A stretch of DNA of 57,782 nucleotides from Ramicandelaber brevisporus (GCA_025201865.1 MU602669.1:89813-147594), one strand, 5' to 3'. Shown: positions 1 through 10,574, counted from the stretch's first letter. The notes: generated by a model not told the origin, from the sequence alone. Numbers and translations are program-made.

Positions 1-482
1 TCCACCACCGCCTCCAGCCTGTCCGCAACCCTGTCCAGCCGAGACGCCAGTCTGCCCATGGCATCGGCCTGTCGCTTGAAGCTGTCGAGCGCCTCATTTG
101 TTCCAGCGCCGGCCGATGTTGCCAGCTCGGCATCGTCGCCGTCTCGCTTCAGCAGCAGCACCGTCTGGCTCAGCCGCTTCCGAACGAGCGAGTCCAGGAA
201 CTCGCGGTGCGCGCACAGCTCCAGCAGCCGCCTCCGCAGCCTGCGCTGGACCCACCAGTGATACAGCGCAAGCAGCGCCGTGGCCGTTATGCTCTGGACC
301 GCGACAGCCAGAACTGTGAAGGCGAGCCGGTTGCTGCTGAGCCACAGAATGACACGAAGAAGTGCGCCTGGTCCTCGCTTGCCGCTGCTGCTGCTGCTGC
401 TGCTGCCAATGGACCTGGTCACTGCCCGTTGCAGGTAGTCGCGCGGTGGCAGCGCTGGCGCCAGCAGATTTGTCGAGCTCAT
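1..482 (-). CDS. N-terminal part of an unrecognised membrane/coiled-coil protein (runs off left edge)
   Basis: The reverse strand is open from an ATG at 482 to the window edge, giving 160 codons with no stop. After a Ser run (residues 27-33) comes a hydrophobic stretch at about residues 52-77 that looks like one membrane-spanning helix. It is followed at once by a very basic segment (QRRLRRRLLEL), as expected for a cytosolic flank. Residues 79-160 are rich in Leu, Arg, Asp and Glu with heptad-like spacing (ASRLDRVADRLEAVV), suggesting a coiled coil. The start is the first ATG after an in-frame TGA upstream. I do not recognise the family and the rest of the gene lies outside the window. A different reverse frame at 94-564 is also open but is low-complexity and less convincing. 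A sequence like a 3' splice site (ttttcacag) lies just upstream of the ATG, so an upstream exon cannot be excluded. Confidence 0.6.
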   Translation of the reverse strand, partial: MSSTNLLAPALPPRDYLQRAVTRSIGSSSSSSSGKRGPGALLRVILWLSSNRLAFTVLAVAVQSITATALLALYHWWVQRRLRRRLLELCAHREFLDSLVRKRLSQTVLLLKRDGDDAELATSAGAGTNEALDSFKRQADAMGRLASRLDRVADRLEAVV

Positions 483-994
483 CTCGGGCCAGTTCTGTGA
501 AAAATGAAAATATTGGCTTCGTATTGCACTGAAAGCTATAGAAATGCCACTCGGCAGATGTCACTCGTCAGAAATCATGTGATTAGTTTGCCAATGCCGA
601 TGGACGTCAAACCTGCGTACAAGTTGCCTTGATTGAATGACTTGTTGATTGACCTCGGCGCCACTTGTGTTTGGTCGCGTTCATTAGTGTTCGTTTCGTT
701 AGTCATAACCGTGCGAACTCTTCGGTCTAGATGCGGAGTAGATTGAATCATTCGTTCATTCATAGACACAGACCATGTAGCGCTCGTTTGTGTGTGTGTG
801 TGCACGCTTGCTCGAGTGGTGTTGTTGTTGTTGTTGTTGCTAATCATCCCACTTTCTCCCTTCCTCCTTCCTCCTTCCTCCTTCTTCCCCCAACTCGTAC
901 GACCGCTTTGTCCGATTAGCGACAACGCCGAACCACCGCACTTTTTAATCTTTTTGTTGTACAACAGTCATTCTGCTGTAACGGCTGTGCAGTA
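483..994. promoter_or_regulatory. Divergent intergenic region
   Basis: This is the space between the leftward edge gene and the rightward split-PH gene. It holds GT/GTT repeats (about 790-840) and a pyrimidine-rich tract of ctt/cct repeats at about 855-895, shortly before the start at 995. Short ORFs here are low-complexity and not credible. No RNA gene was seen. Confidence 0.4.
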
Positions 995-3900
995 ATGACC
1001 ACGCGCGCACTAGGCATCTCGACACTAGATGAGCAACAAGCGAGTAGCACTTCTTTGACAGCTTCAACTGATACGGTCTCCATAGCCGACTCGTCAGGAA
1101 CAGCAAAGCCACTCTTTCGGTCAACCTCAGCAATTGCTGCGCCTGTTTCAATAACATCAACATCAACATCAGTATCAGCATCAACATCAACATCAACATC
1201 AACATCGGCATCGACGAACAATCGAAATGGACTGGGATTGGCAGGGAGGGAACGTGCCCAGCATCAACCGTCATCGTCGTTAGCGTCATCATCGCTAACA
1301 TCATCGCCACATCGACATTCGCTTGGAATTGGATCAGGTAATAGCGGAGGATCACCAGCGCGGATTGCAGTTAGAATGCCGACTCCAGCAGCACCAGCAA
1401 CATCGTTTATATCAGCATCAATCATATCAGGAGACCATCATCGCACAACTGTTGATAACACTAATAGAGACTACTCATTCTCTCCATCAAGATCAAGAGT
1501 ACGACTCGCTTCAATATCATCAACCGATCGGCCTCTTCAACAACATGCATCACTTCCACTGCCATATATGAGCACAACCGACTCGTATCCTCATCCTCAC
1601 CAACATCAACATCAACATCAGCACCCAGCACCACCTCCAGCATTCAGATTAAGTGGCGTTGGGATGACTCGTCGCCGTAGTTCACTAGCTACAGCTGGGT
1701 CCATCTCAGCTGAACATGAAAATGTAACCGAAATGGGAATAGTTGGGACCAATAAGAGTGGCGCGAATTTGATTGGTGGAGAATCTCAGCAAAGCAACCA
1801 AAAAGAGTGCCAAAAGGAGTATCGTCAACAACAGCAGCAACAGCAGCAACAGCAGCAAAAGCAACAACCAAGTCTTCTTCTTTCAGCTTTGCCTACTTCC
1901 TCTTCCTCTTCCTCTTCCTATTCTTCTTCTTCTTCAGTCAGATCTACAGCTCAACCGCACGAATCTACAACTACAGCTACAACTACAGCTACAACTACAG
2001 CTACAGTTACAGCTACAGCAGCTGCAACAACACTTGACCACAATAGACATTCACAGCGCGCTCACTGGGCTTCTCCTCCTCCAACCTCTTTCTCTTCCTC
2101 TTCCTCCTCCTCTTCAGTAACAGCTCGATTGGCACGGTCTCATTTAATGCCATTGTCTTCATCGCCTATGGCATCAGATGGAGTCCGTATCAATCAGCGA
2201 AGGTTGGCTCCAACCACGTCCTCAATGACTGCTGGTCCGGCAGCTGCAGCATTGGCAACAACAGACACTGCTCCAGTTTCATTCCCTGCCGCCCGTGCAG
2301 ATGATCCCCTTCTATCAGTTTCCTCAGCATCAGGATCAGCATCCGCATCAGCATCCACAATTGACCAGTTAAGTGTGATTGGCTCATCTCGTATTAGGAG
2401 TCAGACAGCCATTGATATGAATCCATCAACCGCTTCATTACGACCACCCTCTCGCTCCTCAAACTCACCTCGCTTGATGCATCAGCTGAGACGTACTCGT
2501 CCTGCTTCACCTTTGCCTGATTTACCTGCTCCAGCGGTAACTCTTGGTATTAGTAGTACACAGCAGCAGCAGCGTGGACTTGGACCTCGATCCTCATCAT
2601 CTGGAGGCAGTGCTGGTCAGCAGCCCACTTTATTTGAACGGAGATTATCCGCACTGACATCATCTCAGAATATTAATAGGGATGATAGTAACAATAACAG
2701 TAACAGTAACAGTAATAACGGAATGGATTTACCGCTGCCTAGACCCATCCCTCGAACCAACAGTAACAGCAGCACCAGTGGTGGACAGCGTGTGAATAGA
2801 CGGAAGAGATTCTCAATGCTGGCGCCAGATGAGCTGCCTTCAGCCAGTGTATTGCAAGGCGGTAAATATGGATCAATCTCACCTTCACTTGTGCTGGGCG
2901 ACTTACGATCATCTTCTCCTCCCCCATGGATTGGTACCGGCTCTCCTATTATCTCTACTTCGGCAGCAATAGCAGCAGGTGAGAATGACAGTCTTGCAGC
3001 CACTTTATCCCCCAGCTCATCACCTCCACCGCCCATTGGAGAACTAAGCAGACGCAACACTGTTGAACGGAGACACCGTCACTGGCATCACAAGCATCAG
3101 CAGCAGCACCCATCACCCATTACAACAGCACTGGGCGATTCTTCTACTAACCAGCCGAGACTTAGCTCGTCATCCAGCTGGAGAAGGTCCCTCTTAGGTG
3201 CATCTCGTGCTAGCTCACCCACTTTAACTGCAGTCTCACCACTATCGGCATCAGCATCGGCGTCCACAGCGTTAATCACGAACATTACCGATATATCACA
3301 GCACAACGAATCTCCGCCAGTTGCATCCAACTCGTCCAGCACAGTTGAACCTGCAGTGAGATTGAACCGTAAGCAAAGTGCAATATTAAGAGCATCAATG
3401 CAGCCGCCTTCTCTCAAATTCAGGTCATCAGCATCAACAGCATCAGTCTCAACAGTGTCTGCTGCTGTGTCTGCCCGCAATTTACAAGACTCTTCTTCCT
3501 CATACTTACTCAGCGATGATACAGATGCTGGTTACGGCACTACTAACAATGGTATAACATCTCGTAATCTATCGCCTGAAATGCAGTCTCAGCAATATCA
3601 TCACCATCAACAACAACATCAGCTGTCATCTCAAGCATCACTAACTGCGTTAACAACCACACTCGCTACAGTTGGGTCCAGAGCAAGCTTTCGTTCAACA
3701 GCTCAGCCACGTTCAGTCACGTATTCCCCAATGAATACCAATGCCACAAATAAACCAACCACAGCAACAACAACGACGACGTCAGCCACTATGACACGCA
3801 CTACGTCAATGACTTGGTCCTCAGATGATGATAATGATAACACTGGCGAGCCCATCTCTGACGACGGAAGTGACTATGATGTGTTTATGCCTCTTTCCCC

Positions 3901-6436
3901 TAGAATTGCCGCAGCTTCAGCCACATCTACTGCAGCTGCAGCCGCTACTGCTGGTACTATTCCTACTACAACAGATGCACAGTCTCAACGTCCCATTGTG
4001 GCGGCATCCTCCTCGATCTCATCTCTTCGGTCTGGTAATTCAAATGTATCTCGCAGCAGAACTCCATTGGCGTTTGCACGGCCTGCCCTGGCATCGATTA
4101 CAGCTGGACTTGACAGTATTGGTATAATGGGAATATCTGGCAGATCAGGTCGGTCCAATGTTGGAATGCTATCCAGCAGTGCACCTCCATCACAGCAGCT
4201 CGTGCATCCATTTAGTAAAACTAGATGGTGGATGGCTATTCCTGGCAATGACAGTAACAACACTAGCACTAGCATTAGCACTACCACTAACACTAGCACT
4301 AACAATGGCGGCAGTGGCTTAGCAAATGGCACGCTTCCATGTACCTTTGAGGATCTTCATGAATTGGCTTCAATTGAACAGCGATTTAGACATCCGCAGC
4401 CTTTGATTGCGCCTCATCGATCGGTATTACGCCAGGCTTTATTAATGACCCAGAATCCACAGGAACTATCAATGAATCGCTCTGCTGTTATTTTACTCAA
4501 TGATTCTCTTGTATTTGGATCGCTGCAATCAGCACCAGTGTCAAGTAGCGACGATAGCGACTATGCTGACAATCCACTGGCTACTGGAATGCTATATGAT
4601 ACAATGCATGCCATTCCTCTCGGCAGAGTCATTGCTCGTAAAGAAACTGCGCCGGAAACATCAACTCAGTACCAATTCTTGCTTCGACTGCGCGAACGCT
4701 CAATTATGACGACAGTTGATCAGTCTTCAACTTCAGTAACAGCAGTCCCATACGGATCAACTGACTTTGTGCGACGCTCTTCAATACAGACTGATCCAAT
4801 GAGTCCAGGTCGCCATGCCTCAGTTCGTCTCACTGCAACAACTGCCAGCTCAGTTGCACAGTCTCTCTCCAATGTCACTGAGCCTCCGCCAACCCCTCGT
4901 TCCGCCATTATTGGCCAGCCTCAGCACTCGGATGCAGCAGCATGCGCTTCAGATACTGGACATTGTTCACTCACCTCCGATGCTGAGCGTGGTGGCCCGA
5001 ACGACAATGTGCGCGACTTTCTAGTTCTTTGCTTCGAAACTGTCGAGGATCGAGATGCTTGGCACGATGCCCTGTATGCCGCTCGCAACGTACATCGTAT
5101 ACAGCGACAGCAGCAGCGTAGATTGAGACACACAAACTCCACTATGCTGATGACAGGGTCTGCTGGATTAATAGGTCAGCCTGGAGGCTCTTGGGCATAT
5201 CGACATGCTCACTCAGCATCTTCGACCACAGCTGCATCGGTCGCTGCAGTCATGTCAGCGGGCAGCAATACAGCTTCAGCTACAACTGGTGGTGGTGGTG
5301 GTGGCGGTGGCGGTGGCGGCGGTGGATCATTGAGACAGCGTTTGCTCGCATTGGATACTGGCGATCGCTCAGATGATACAGAGTCAGATCGACAGCCTGG
5401 CAGTCTCCGCTCAACTCTATCCTCATTGCGGGCTGCTGGTGGCCAATCATCCAGTAATGGAAGTCGACGTGCTCTGGACTTGGCTGCTTCTTCTCAAAAG
5501 CAGCCCACAATCAGCGGCATTCTCTCCAGTTCAACCAGTGCCATAAACGGCGTCCTTAGTGGAGCCGAGTCCGATACTACTGAGCCACCACCTCCACCTC
5601 ACCAACCTCACCGCACCGCTTCGGCCGCTCTGCTGGCAACCGCGGCAGGTATGAACTCCCAGTCCACGTCAGCTATTGGTGCAAATGCAGGTTCTTCATT
5701 AGACAACAGCAACAACAGCAACAGCAGTCTCGCTGGGCGAATGCGTCTTCCATCTGCGCTCATGCGTGCTTTCAACTACCTGCGACCCTCTGCGGATAGC
5801 AGCGGAGATGAATCCTCCTCAGCATCATCAGCACTAGCATCAATGTATCAATACGGCGGACTGGCTGGACCTCTTGAGAGTCTACCGGCTGATTTGGATG
5901 TATTCCGGACTCCACCAGCGCCACCGGTACTGCCAGAACACGACATTGTTGATCATTTTACTGGATTGAGCTATGTGACCGCATCGTCGGCTTCAGCAGC
6001 AGCAGCGGCGGCGGCGGCGGCGTCAGCGTCAGCCTCTGCTTCGCCCAAGCCGATTAAGCCGATTCAAACACCAACACAAGTGATTACAACAGCCACTCCA
6101 ACAGTCGAGGAAGTTCCCGTCCTCGAAACCACAACCACAGCGACTGACGCACCATCATCGTTTGGTGAGAACCTGCTCGCCGACGCTGTTGATTCGGTAC
6201 AGTCTCCCTCGCAGTACCACGACGATGCTCAGGATAGCCAAGGAAATGTCACTGGCAGTGTCATTCGCCAACTTCAGCCAACTCTTCCAGAAGACGCAGA
6301 TGGTTTAGAGACGAATGGACCAGGAACGACAGCGATGGCAGCAGTATCACCAGAAGCATCTCGAATTCGACCATCACTCTCTGTGATGAATTTTCACCCT
6401 CCGTCTTCACCCCAGTCTACTTCTTTAAACCCTTAA
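995..6436 (+). CDS. Large Ser-rich low-complexity protein with a split PH-like domain
   Basis: A single ORF of 1813 residues starting at ATG 995. Most of the chain is predicted disorder: Ser, Thr, Ala and Asn runs, a poly-Gln tract (nt 1828-1866), a poly-Gly run (nt about 5287-5325) and a poly-Ala run (nt about 5995-6020). The only ordered part I can see begins near residue 1115 with a helix (FEDLHELASIEQRF) and strand-like segments (HRSVLRQALLM, NRSAVILLNDSLVFGSL) resembling the first half of a PH domain of the RhoGEF/FGD type. The last strand and the helix with its invariant-type Trp (DFLVLCFETVEDRDAWHDAL) follow near residues 1341-1360, after about 200 residues of Ser-rich insertion. No DH (RhoGEF) or FYVE domain is visible. 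A membrane- or cortex-binding scaffold is a reasonable inference. The function is unknown. Confidence 0.8.
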   Translation: MTTRALGISTLDEQQASSTSLTASTDTVSIADSSGTAKPLFRSTSAIAAPVSITSTSTSVSASTSTSTSTSASTNNRNGLGLAGRERAQHQPSSSLASSSLTSSPHRHSLGIGSGNSGGSPARIAVRMPTPAAPATSFISASIISGDHHRTTVDNTNRDYSFSPSRSRVRLASISSTDRPLQQHASLPLPYMSTTDSYPHPHQHQHQHQHPAPPPAFRLSGVGMTRRRSSLATAGSISAEHENVTEMGIVGTNKSGANLIGGESQQSNQKECQKEYRQQQQQQQQQQQKQQPSLLLSALPTSSSSSSSYSSSSSVRSTAQPHESTTTATTTATTTATVTATAAATTLDHNRHSQRAHWASPPPTSFSSSSSSSSVTARLARSHLMPLSSSPMASDGVRINQRRLAPTTSSMTAGPAAAALATTDTAPVSFPAARADDPLLSVSSASGSASASASTIDQLSVIGSSRIRSQTAIDMNPSTASLRPPSRSSNSPRLMHQLRRTRPASPLPDLPAPAVTLGISSTQQQQRGLGPRSSSSGGSAGQQPTLFERRLSALTSSQNINRDDSNNNSNSNSNNGMDLPLPRPIPRTNSNSSTSGGQRVNRRKRFSMLAPDELPSASVLQGGKYGSISPSLVLGDLRSSSPPPWIGTGSPIISTSAAIAAGENDSLAATLSPSSSPPPPIGELSRRNTVERRHRHWHHKHQQQHPSPITTALGDSSTNQPRLSSSSSWRRSLLGASRASSPTLTAVSPLSASASASTALITNITDISQHNESPPVASNSSSTVEPAVRLNRKQSAILRASMQPPSLKFRSSASTASVSTVSAAVSARNLQDSSSSYLLSDDTDAGYGTTNNGITSRNLSPEMQSQQYHHHQQQHQLSSQASLTALTTTLATVGSRASFRSTAQPRSVTYSPMNTNATNKPTTATTTTTSATMTRTTSMTWSSDDDNDNTGEPISDDGSDYDVFMPLSPRIAAASATSTAAAAATAGTIPTTTDAQSQRPIVAASSSISSLRSGNSNVSRSRTPLAFARPALASITAGLDSIGIMGISGRSGRSNVGMLSSSAPPSQQLVHPFSKTRWWMAIPGNDSNNTSTSISTTTNTSTNNGGSGLANGTLPCTFEDLHELASIEQRFRHPQPLIAPHRSVLRQALLMTQNPQELSMNRSAVILLNDSLVFGSLQSAPVSSSDDSDYADNPLATGMLYDTMHAIPLGRVIARKETAPETSTQYQFLLRLRERSIMTTVDQSSTSVTAVPYGSTDFVRRSSIQTDPMSPGRHASVRLTATTASSVAQSLSNVTEPPPTPRSAIIGQPQHSDAAACASDTGHCSLTSDAERGGPNDNVRDFLVLCFETVEDRDAWHDALYAARNVHRIQRQQQRRLRHTNSTMLMTGSAGLIGQPGGSWAYRHAHSASSTTAASVAAVMSAGSNTASATTGGGGGGGGGGGGGSLRQRLLALDTGDRSDDTESDRQPGSLRSTLSSLRAAGGQSSSNGSRRALDLAASSQKQPTISGILSSSTSAINGVLSGAESDTTEPPPPPHQPHRTASAALLATAAGMNSQSTSAIGANAGSSLDNSNNSNSSLAGRMRLPSALMRAFNYLRPSADSSGDESSSASSALASMYQYGGLAGPLESLPADLDVFRTPPAPPVLPEHDIVDHFTGLSYVTASSASAAAAAAAAASASASASPKPIKPIQTPTQVITTATPTVEEVPVLETTTTATDAPSSFGENLLADAVDSVQSPSQYHDDAQDSQGNVTGSVIRQLQPTLPEDADGLETNGPGTTAMAAVSPEASRIRPSLSVMNFHPPSSPQSTSLNP

Positions 6437-6561
6437 TAACAATAAAGCAACAACAAATAATAACCCACCTCTTGTTAACTATATCTGACCCTGATCCTTT
6501 GATTTAATGATAGAGAAAAAGATAAAGAAAAGAGTGCTTTAAAATTGTATCAAAGTTTGCC
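6437..6561. terminator. Convergent 3' region with AATAAA signal
   Basis: An AATAAA hexamer at 6441-6446, five bases after the stop of the split-PH gene, is a likely plus-strand polyadenylation signal. CPA2 ends from the other side at 6562, so the two transcripts converge within 125 bp. Confidence 0.45.
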
Positions 6562-9500
6562 TTAGTTCTTGAGAGCAAGGAATTCATCCCAAGCCATAAC
6601 CTCGCGAGGCCAGCTTTCTTCGGTCTGCTGTGAAACACGCAGCTTCTCGCGCTGGCGATATTCCTTGAGGGCATCAACAAACAAGTTGGCGCACTGTGCG
6701 TCGTTGATCAGGGGGATTCCAAAGTCGACGGCAGCACGGCGCAGCTGGTAGTTGGCATCAGCGGTGGTCTTTGGACGAGAGCGTGCGGCGCTGATAACAA
6801 AGTCAACAGCAGGCTTGGTCTCGGTGTGGAGCTGAGCATGGAGGGCACGCTTGTTGGCAAAGTCGAGCTTAACAATCTTGTGGGGAATACCGGCTTCAGC
6901 GAGGACGGTGGCGGTGGCAGCAGAGGCGGTCGCAATTGGGTGGCCAAGGTCAAAGTGCATGACGCTGGCGATGTGGACGAGGTCGGCTGGAGTCGTGAGC
7001 TGGTCGCCATCTAGAAGAACAGTGCCCTTTGGAAGACGGAATCCGGTGGTGGCCTGAAGTGCGGCAATGTAAGCCTCCTTCTCATCGCGTCCAAAGCAAG
7101 CAACCTCGCCAGTCGACGCCATTTCGACGCCAAGGAATGGATCGGCGCCTTGCAAACGAGTCCAAGAGAACTGTGGCACCTTGACAGCCTGGTATGGACG
7201 CTCAATCGCCATTGGATCAGAAACTGGCAGTGGTGCGTCGCCTGGAGCAGCAACAAGTGCCTGAGTGGCCAGGTCGATGAAGTTGCTGTCAAGCACTTTG
7301 CTGACGAACGGGAATGAACGAGAGGCGCGAATGTTGCACTCGATAACCTTGAGAGAAGCGGGCTTGGATTCGGTGGCAGGCTGGTAGATGAGCTGCATGT
7401 TGTATGGGCCAGTGATTTTGAATGCCTTTGCAAGCTTGGCGGCAATCTCCTTGATGCTACCAAGAGTCACAGTGTCCAAATTGCGAGATGGCAGAACGAG
7501 CGTGGCATCACCAGAGTGGACACCAGCACGCTCGACGTGCTCGGAGACCGCGTGAGTAAGCAAGCGGCCATCTTGGGCAACGGCGTCAACGTCAATCTCT
7601 TTGGCGCCTTCAATGAACTTGGTGACAACGACCGGGTGCTCTGGAGACACTGCAGCGGCCAATGACAAATGGGCATCCAGCTCGGCAGCGTCGCGGGCAA
7701 CATTCATGGCAGCACCGGACAGAACGTACGATGGACGCACCAGAACCGGGAAGCCAACCTGGGAAGCAAAGCCCTGGGCATCCTGCTTGCTGCTGAGCTC
7801 CTTCCAAGCGGGCTGGTCGACACCAATAGAGTCAAGCACCTGCGAGAACTTGAAGCGATCTTCAGCGCGGTCAATATCCTCTGGGCTCGTACCAAGAACC
7901 TTGACATCAACATTGTGCAAGCGCAGCGCAATGTTCTGTGGAAGCTGGCCACCAACCGACACAACGACGCCACCGGCTTGCTCGAGCTCGTAGATATCGC
8001 GGACACGCTCATACGACAGCTCTTCAAAGTACAGACGATCGCATTCGTCAAAGTCAGTCGAGACGGTCTCTGGGTTGTAGTTGACCATGACGGTCTTGTG
8101 GCCGAGGCGACGAAGAGCGCGGATGCAGCTGACGCCGCACCAGTCAAACTCGACCGATGAACCAATGCGATACACGCCAGAGCCCAATACCATGGTACCA
8201 CGGTCATTGAAGTCAACATCGTGGGTAGTGGCGTTGTAGGTGGTGTAGAGGTAGTTGGTGGGAGCTGGGAACTCGGCGGCCAATGTGTCGATGCGCTTGA
8301 CGAATGGAGTGATGCCGAGCTGCTGGCGCTGAGTACGAACGCTGTCCTCCTTCTGGTCGGTGAGCTGAGCAATCTGCTTGTCAGAGAAACCAGCCTGCTT
8401 GGCGGTACGCAGCAGTGGCTCTGGCAAAGCAGACTTGGACGGAGCAGGCAGCGCCTTGACCTCCTCACGGATGCGACGGAGATTGGCCAGCTTGTGCAGG
8501 AACCAGCGGTCAACCTTGGTCAGCTCGTGGACCTGATCAACAGAGTAGCCGTGTTCGAGCATGGCGGTACCAATGGCAAACAGGCGGCGGTCAGTGGGCT
8601 TGGACAGTGCGGCATCGAGCTCTTCGCGAGTCTTGTATGTGCCGGCAGCGGCAGACTGGAAGCCATCAAAGGAAGGATCAACTTGGCGGATGGCCTTCTG
8701 CAGACTCTCTTCGAATGTGCGGCCAATTGCCATCACTTCACCAACGGACTTCATGCTGCTGCCAATGTCGCGGGCAACGTGGCTGAACTTGGCGAGATCC
8801 CAGCGTGGAATCTTGGTGACAATGTAATCGAGACTGGGTTCGAAGCAAGCAGTGGTGGTCTTGGTGACAGCATTGCGAAGCTCGGGCAGTGTGTGGCCGA
8901 GCGCAATCTTAGCGGCAACAAAGGCCAGAGGATAGCCGGTTGCCTTTGAAGCGAGAGCAGATGAGCGAGACAGACGGGCATTCACTTCGATGACACAGTA
9001 CTCGAGCGAGTGTGGGTTGAGAGCATACTGCACGTTGCATTCACCAACAACACCCAAGTGGCGAATGATCTTGATGGCAGCGGAGCGCAGCATGTGGTAT
9101 TCTTCGTCGCTGAGAGTCTGACTCGGCGCAACCACAATGGAGTCGCCAGTGTGGATTCCGAGCGGGTCAAAATTCTCCATGTTGCATACAGTGATGCAGT
9201 TGTTGGCAGCGTCACGGACGACTTCATACTCAACCTCCTTCCAGCCCTTGAGTGATTTCTCAACCAGAATCTGCGGCGACAAAGACAGCGACTTGGTGGC
9301 CAGCTGACGCAGCTCCTCGGCATCATTGGCGAAGCCAGAGCCAAGACCACCAAGCGCGAATGCAGAGCGCACAATGATCGGGTAGCTAATGCGCTCGGCA
9401 GCAGCCAGGGCATCATCGACGGTCGAGACGGCGTACGATTGGGCAACTGGGATATCAATCTCGTTGAGAGCCTGGACAAACAGGTCGCGGTCCTCACTGG

Positions 9501-10155
9501 TCAGCAGAGTCTTGATTGGCGTACCAAGCACCTTGACTCCAAGACGCTCCAAGACGCCAGATTTGTCCAGAGCGATACCGCAGTTGAGGGCAGTTTGACC
9601 ACCAAACGTCAGCAAGATGCCATCGGGACGCTCGCGCTCCAGAATGTGCGTCAGGTACTCTGGCGTGACAGGTAAAAAGTACACCTTGTCAGCCAAATCA
9701 CGCGACGTTTGGATGGTGGCGATGTTTGGATTGACCAGGATCGTCTCGATTCCAGATTCACGCAGAGCCTTGATTGCCTGGGAGCCAGAGTAGTCAAACT
9801 CGCCGGCCTGGCCGATGGAGAGGCCGCCTGAGCCAACGACAAGCACCTTCTTGACATTTTCCTTTGGCACGCTGGCAAGAATCTCGGACGATACGAACTC
9901 TGCACGTTCAGCTGGCGACGAACTGAACCAGCGGGCAACGGCAGCGGTGATACCGGAGCCATAGCGAGTCTTGACGTGACGATTCAGACCAGAAACAGAC
10001 GATGGGGTTGTGGCAGTGGCTGCTACCGTCGCAGTGGAAAGACGGGCAGCGGAACGAATGGCGGCAGGAGCGAGAGCGAGGGCTTTGGCACGGGCCACAG
10101 CAGACGAGGCGGTGGCGAGGGAGTTGGCGCGTGAGATGGAGCGTAATCCAAGCAT
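6562..10155 (-). CDS. CPA2: Carbamoyl-phosphate synthase, arginine-specific, large chain
   Basis: The 1197-residue product makes carbamoyl phosphate from ammonia, bicarbonate and two ATP for arginine synthesis, paired with a separate glutamine amidotransferase (CPA1/arg-2), which is not in this window. The synthetase body begins near residue 102 ([20 protein letters not shown]). The first ATP-grasp half holds the family block [20 protein letters not shown]. The second half begins near residue 650 with the duplicated core, and the chain ends in an MGS-like allosteric domain. There is no fused glutaminase, ATCase or DHOase, which excludes the pyrimidine-type URA2/CAD enzyme. Residues 1-75 are rich in Arg, Ser and Ala without acids, typical of a mitochondrial presequence, as in Neurospora and unlike the cytosolic yeast enzyme. 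The leader carries an arginine attenuator uORF (10275-10352) and Gcn4-type sites. Confidence 0.95.
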   Translation of the reverse strand: MLGLRSISRANSLATASSAVARAKALALAPAAIRSAARLSTATVAATATTPSSVSGLNRHVKTRYGSGITAAVARWFSSSPAERAEFVSSEILASVPKENVKKVLVVGSGGLSIGQAGEFDYSGSQAIKALRESGIETILVNPNIATIQTSRDLADKVYFLPVTPEYLTHILERERPDGILLTFGGQTALNCGIALDKSGVLERLGVKVLGTPIKTLLTSEDRDLFVQALNEIDIPVAQSYAVSTVDDALAAAERISYPIIVRSAFALGGLGSGFANDAEELRQLATKSLSLSPQILVEKSLKGWKEVEYEVVRDAANNCITVCNMENFDPLGIHTGDSIVVAPSQTLSDEEYHMLRSAAIKIIRHLGVVGECNVQYALNPHSLEYCVIEVNARLSRSSALASKATGYPLAFVAAKIALGHTLPELRNAVTKTTTACFEPSLDYIVTKIPRWDLAKFSHVARDIGSSMKSVGEVMAIGRTFEESLQKAIRQVDPSFDGFQSAAAGTYKTREELDAALSKPTDRRLFAIGTAMLEHGYSVDQVHELTKVDRWFLHKLANLRRIREEVKALPAPSKSALPEPLLRTAKQAGFSDKQIAQLTDQKEDSVRTQRQQLGITPFVKRIDTLAAEFPAPTNYLYTTYNATTHDVDFNDRGTMVLGSGVYRIGSSVEFDWCGVSCIRALRRLGHKTVMVNYNPETVSTDFDECDRLYFEELSYERVRDIYELEQAGGVVVSVGGQLPQNIALRLHNVDVKVLGTSPEDIDRAEDRFKFSQVLDSIGVDQPAWKELSSKQDAQGFASQVGFPVLVRPSYVLSGAAMNVARDAAELDAHLSLAAAVSPEHPVVVTKFIEGAKEIDVDAVAQDGRLLTHAVSEHVERAGVHSGDATLVLPSRNLDTVTLGSIKEIAAKLAKAFKITGPYNMQLIYQPATESKPASLKVIECNIRASRSFPFVSKVLDSNFIDLATQALVAAPGDAPLPVSDPMAIERPYQAVKVPQFSWTRLQGADPFLGVEMASTGEVACFGRDEKEAYIAALQATTGFRLPKGTVLLDGDQLTTPADLVHIASVMHFDLGHPIATASAATATVLAEAGIPHKIVKLDFANKRALHAQLHTETKPAVDFVISAARSRPKTTADANYQLRRAAVDFGIPLINDAQCANLFVDALKEYRQREKLRVSQQTEESWPREVMAWDEFLALKN

Positions 10156-10274
10156 TTGTATTTCTTTCTTTTTAGTAGTAGGTGATAGGTGATAGGTGAT
10201 AGATGATAGGTAGTAGTAGCTGCTGCTGTTGTTGTTTATGAGCGTGCTGTTGCTGCTGTTGTTGCTGTTGTTGT
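10156..10274 (-). promoter_or_regulatory. CPA2 leader between the attenuator uORF and the main start
   Basis: 119 nt of presumed 5' UTR. It contains no other ATG on the coding strand, so the attenuator uORF is the only upstream AUG between itself and CPA2. It holds GTT/GCT-type trinucleotide repeats (10217-10274) and a heptamer repeat of aggtgat (about 10180-10212). Confidence 0.6.
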
Positions 10275-10352
10275 TTATGAAGATTGAGAGGCTTTCCAGA
10301 TCTGGTCAGACAAGTAGTCGGCGCTGTTTTTCTCGTATGAGTGACGGTACAT
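10275..10352 (-). CDS. Arginine attenuator peptide (AAP) uORF of CPA2
   Basis: A 25-codon ORF from ATG (10352-10350) to TAA (10277-10275) on the CPA2 sense strand. Its second half contains [11 protein letters not shown] at residues 11-21, which matches the core of the fungal AAP (QDYLSDHLWRA in Neurospora arg-2, QDYISDHIWKT in yeast CPA1). The length (24-25 residues), Asp12 and Trp19 fall at the same positions; Asp12 is the residue known to be essential in Neurospora. AAPs stall the ribosome at their own stop codon when arginine is high, blocking scanning to the main ORF and promoting nonsense-mediated decay. The oddity is the location: known AAPs precede the small-subunit gene, while this one precedes the large-subunit gene, 119 nt ahead of it. 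The start context is ggcATGt. A ttttacag sequence ends 3 nt before the ATG, so a leader intron could end here. Confidence 0.9.
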   Translation of the reverse strand: MYRHSYEKNSADYLSDQIWKASQSS

Positions 10353-10574
10353 GCCCTGTAAAAAGGGTGAATGCGTGTAAAGCTAAGGAGTAGCGGGTTT
10401 GAAGAGGCTGGCTAACGAAGCAGCTTGTTTCTTGTTGTTTGAGAGTGTGTTGGGTAGTGAAGTCAAGAAGCAAAAGCAGATCAGGAAAGTCGGACTGGCA
10501 GACTTCAAGGCTGATATCGGCTGGGCCGCTCAGCTCCGCCACTGCCGAATTATCGCTTTGTCATCGATAAATTT

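Noticed and set aside
94-564. A 156-codon minus-strand ORF at the left edge
   Set aside because: It overlaps a better reverse-strand frame with a transmembrane helix and coiled coil starting at 482; its own product is Gln/Arg-rich and unstructured.
10306-10542. A 78-codon minus-strand frame upstream of CPA2
   Set aside because: It begins with GTG, not ATG, has no family similarity, and overlaps the far more convincing attenuator uORF in another frame.
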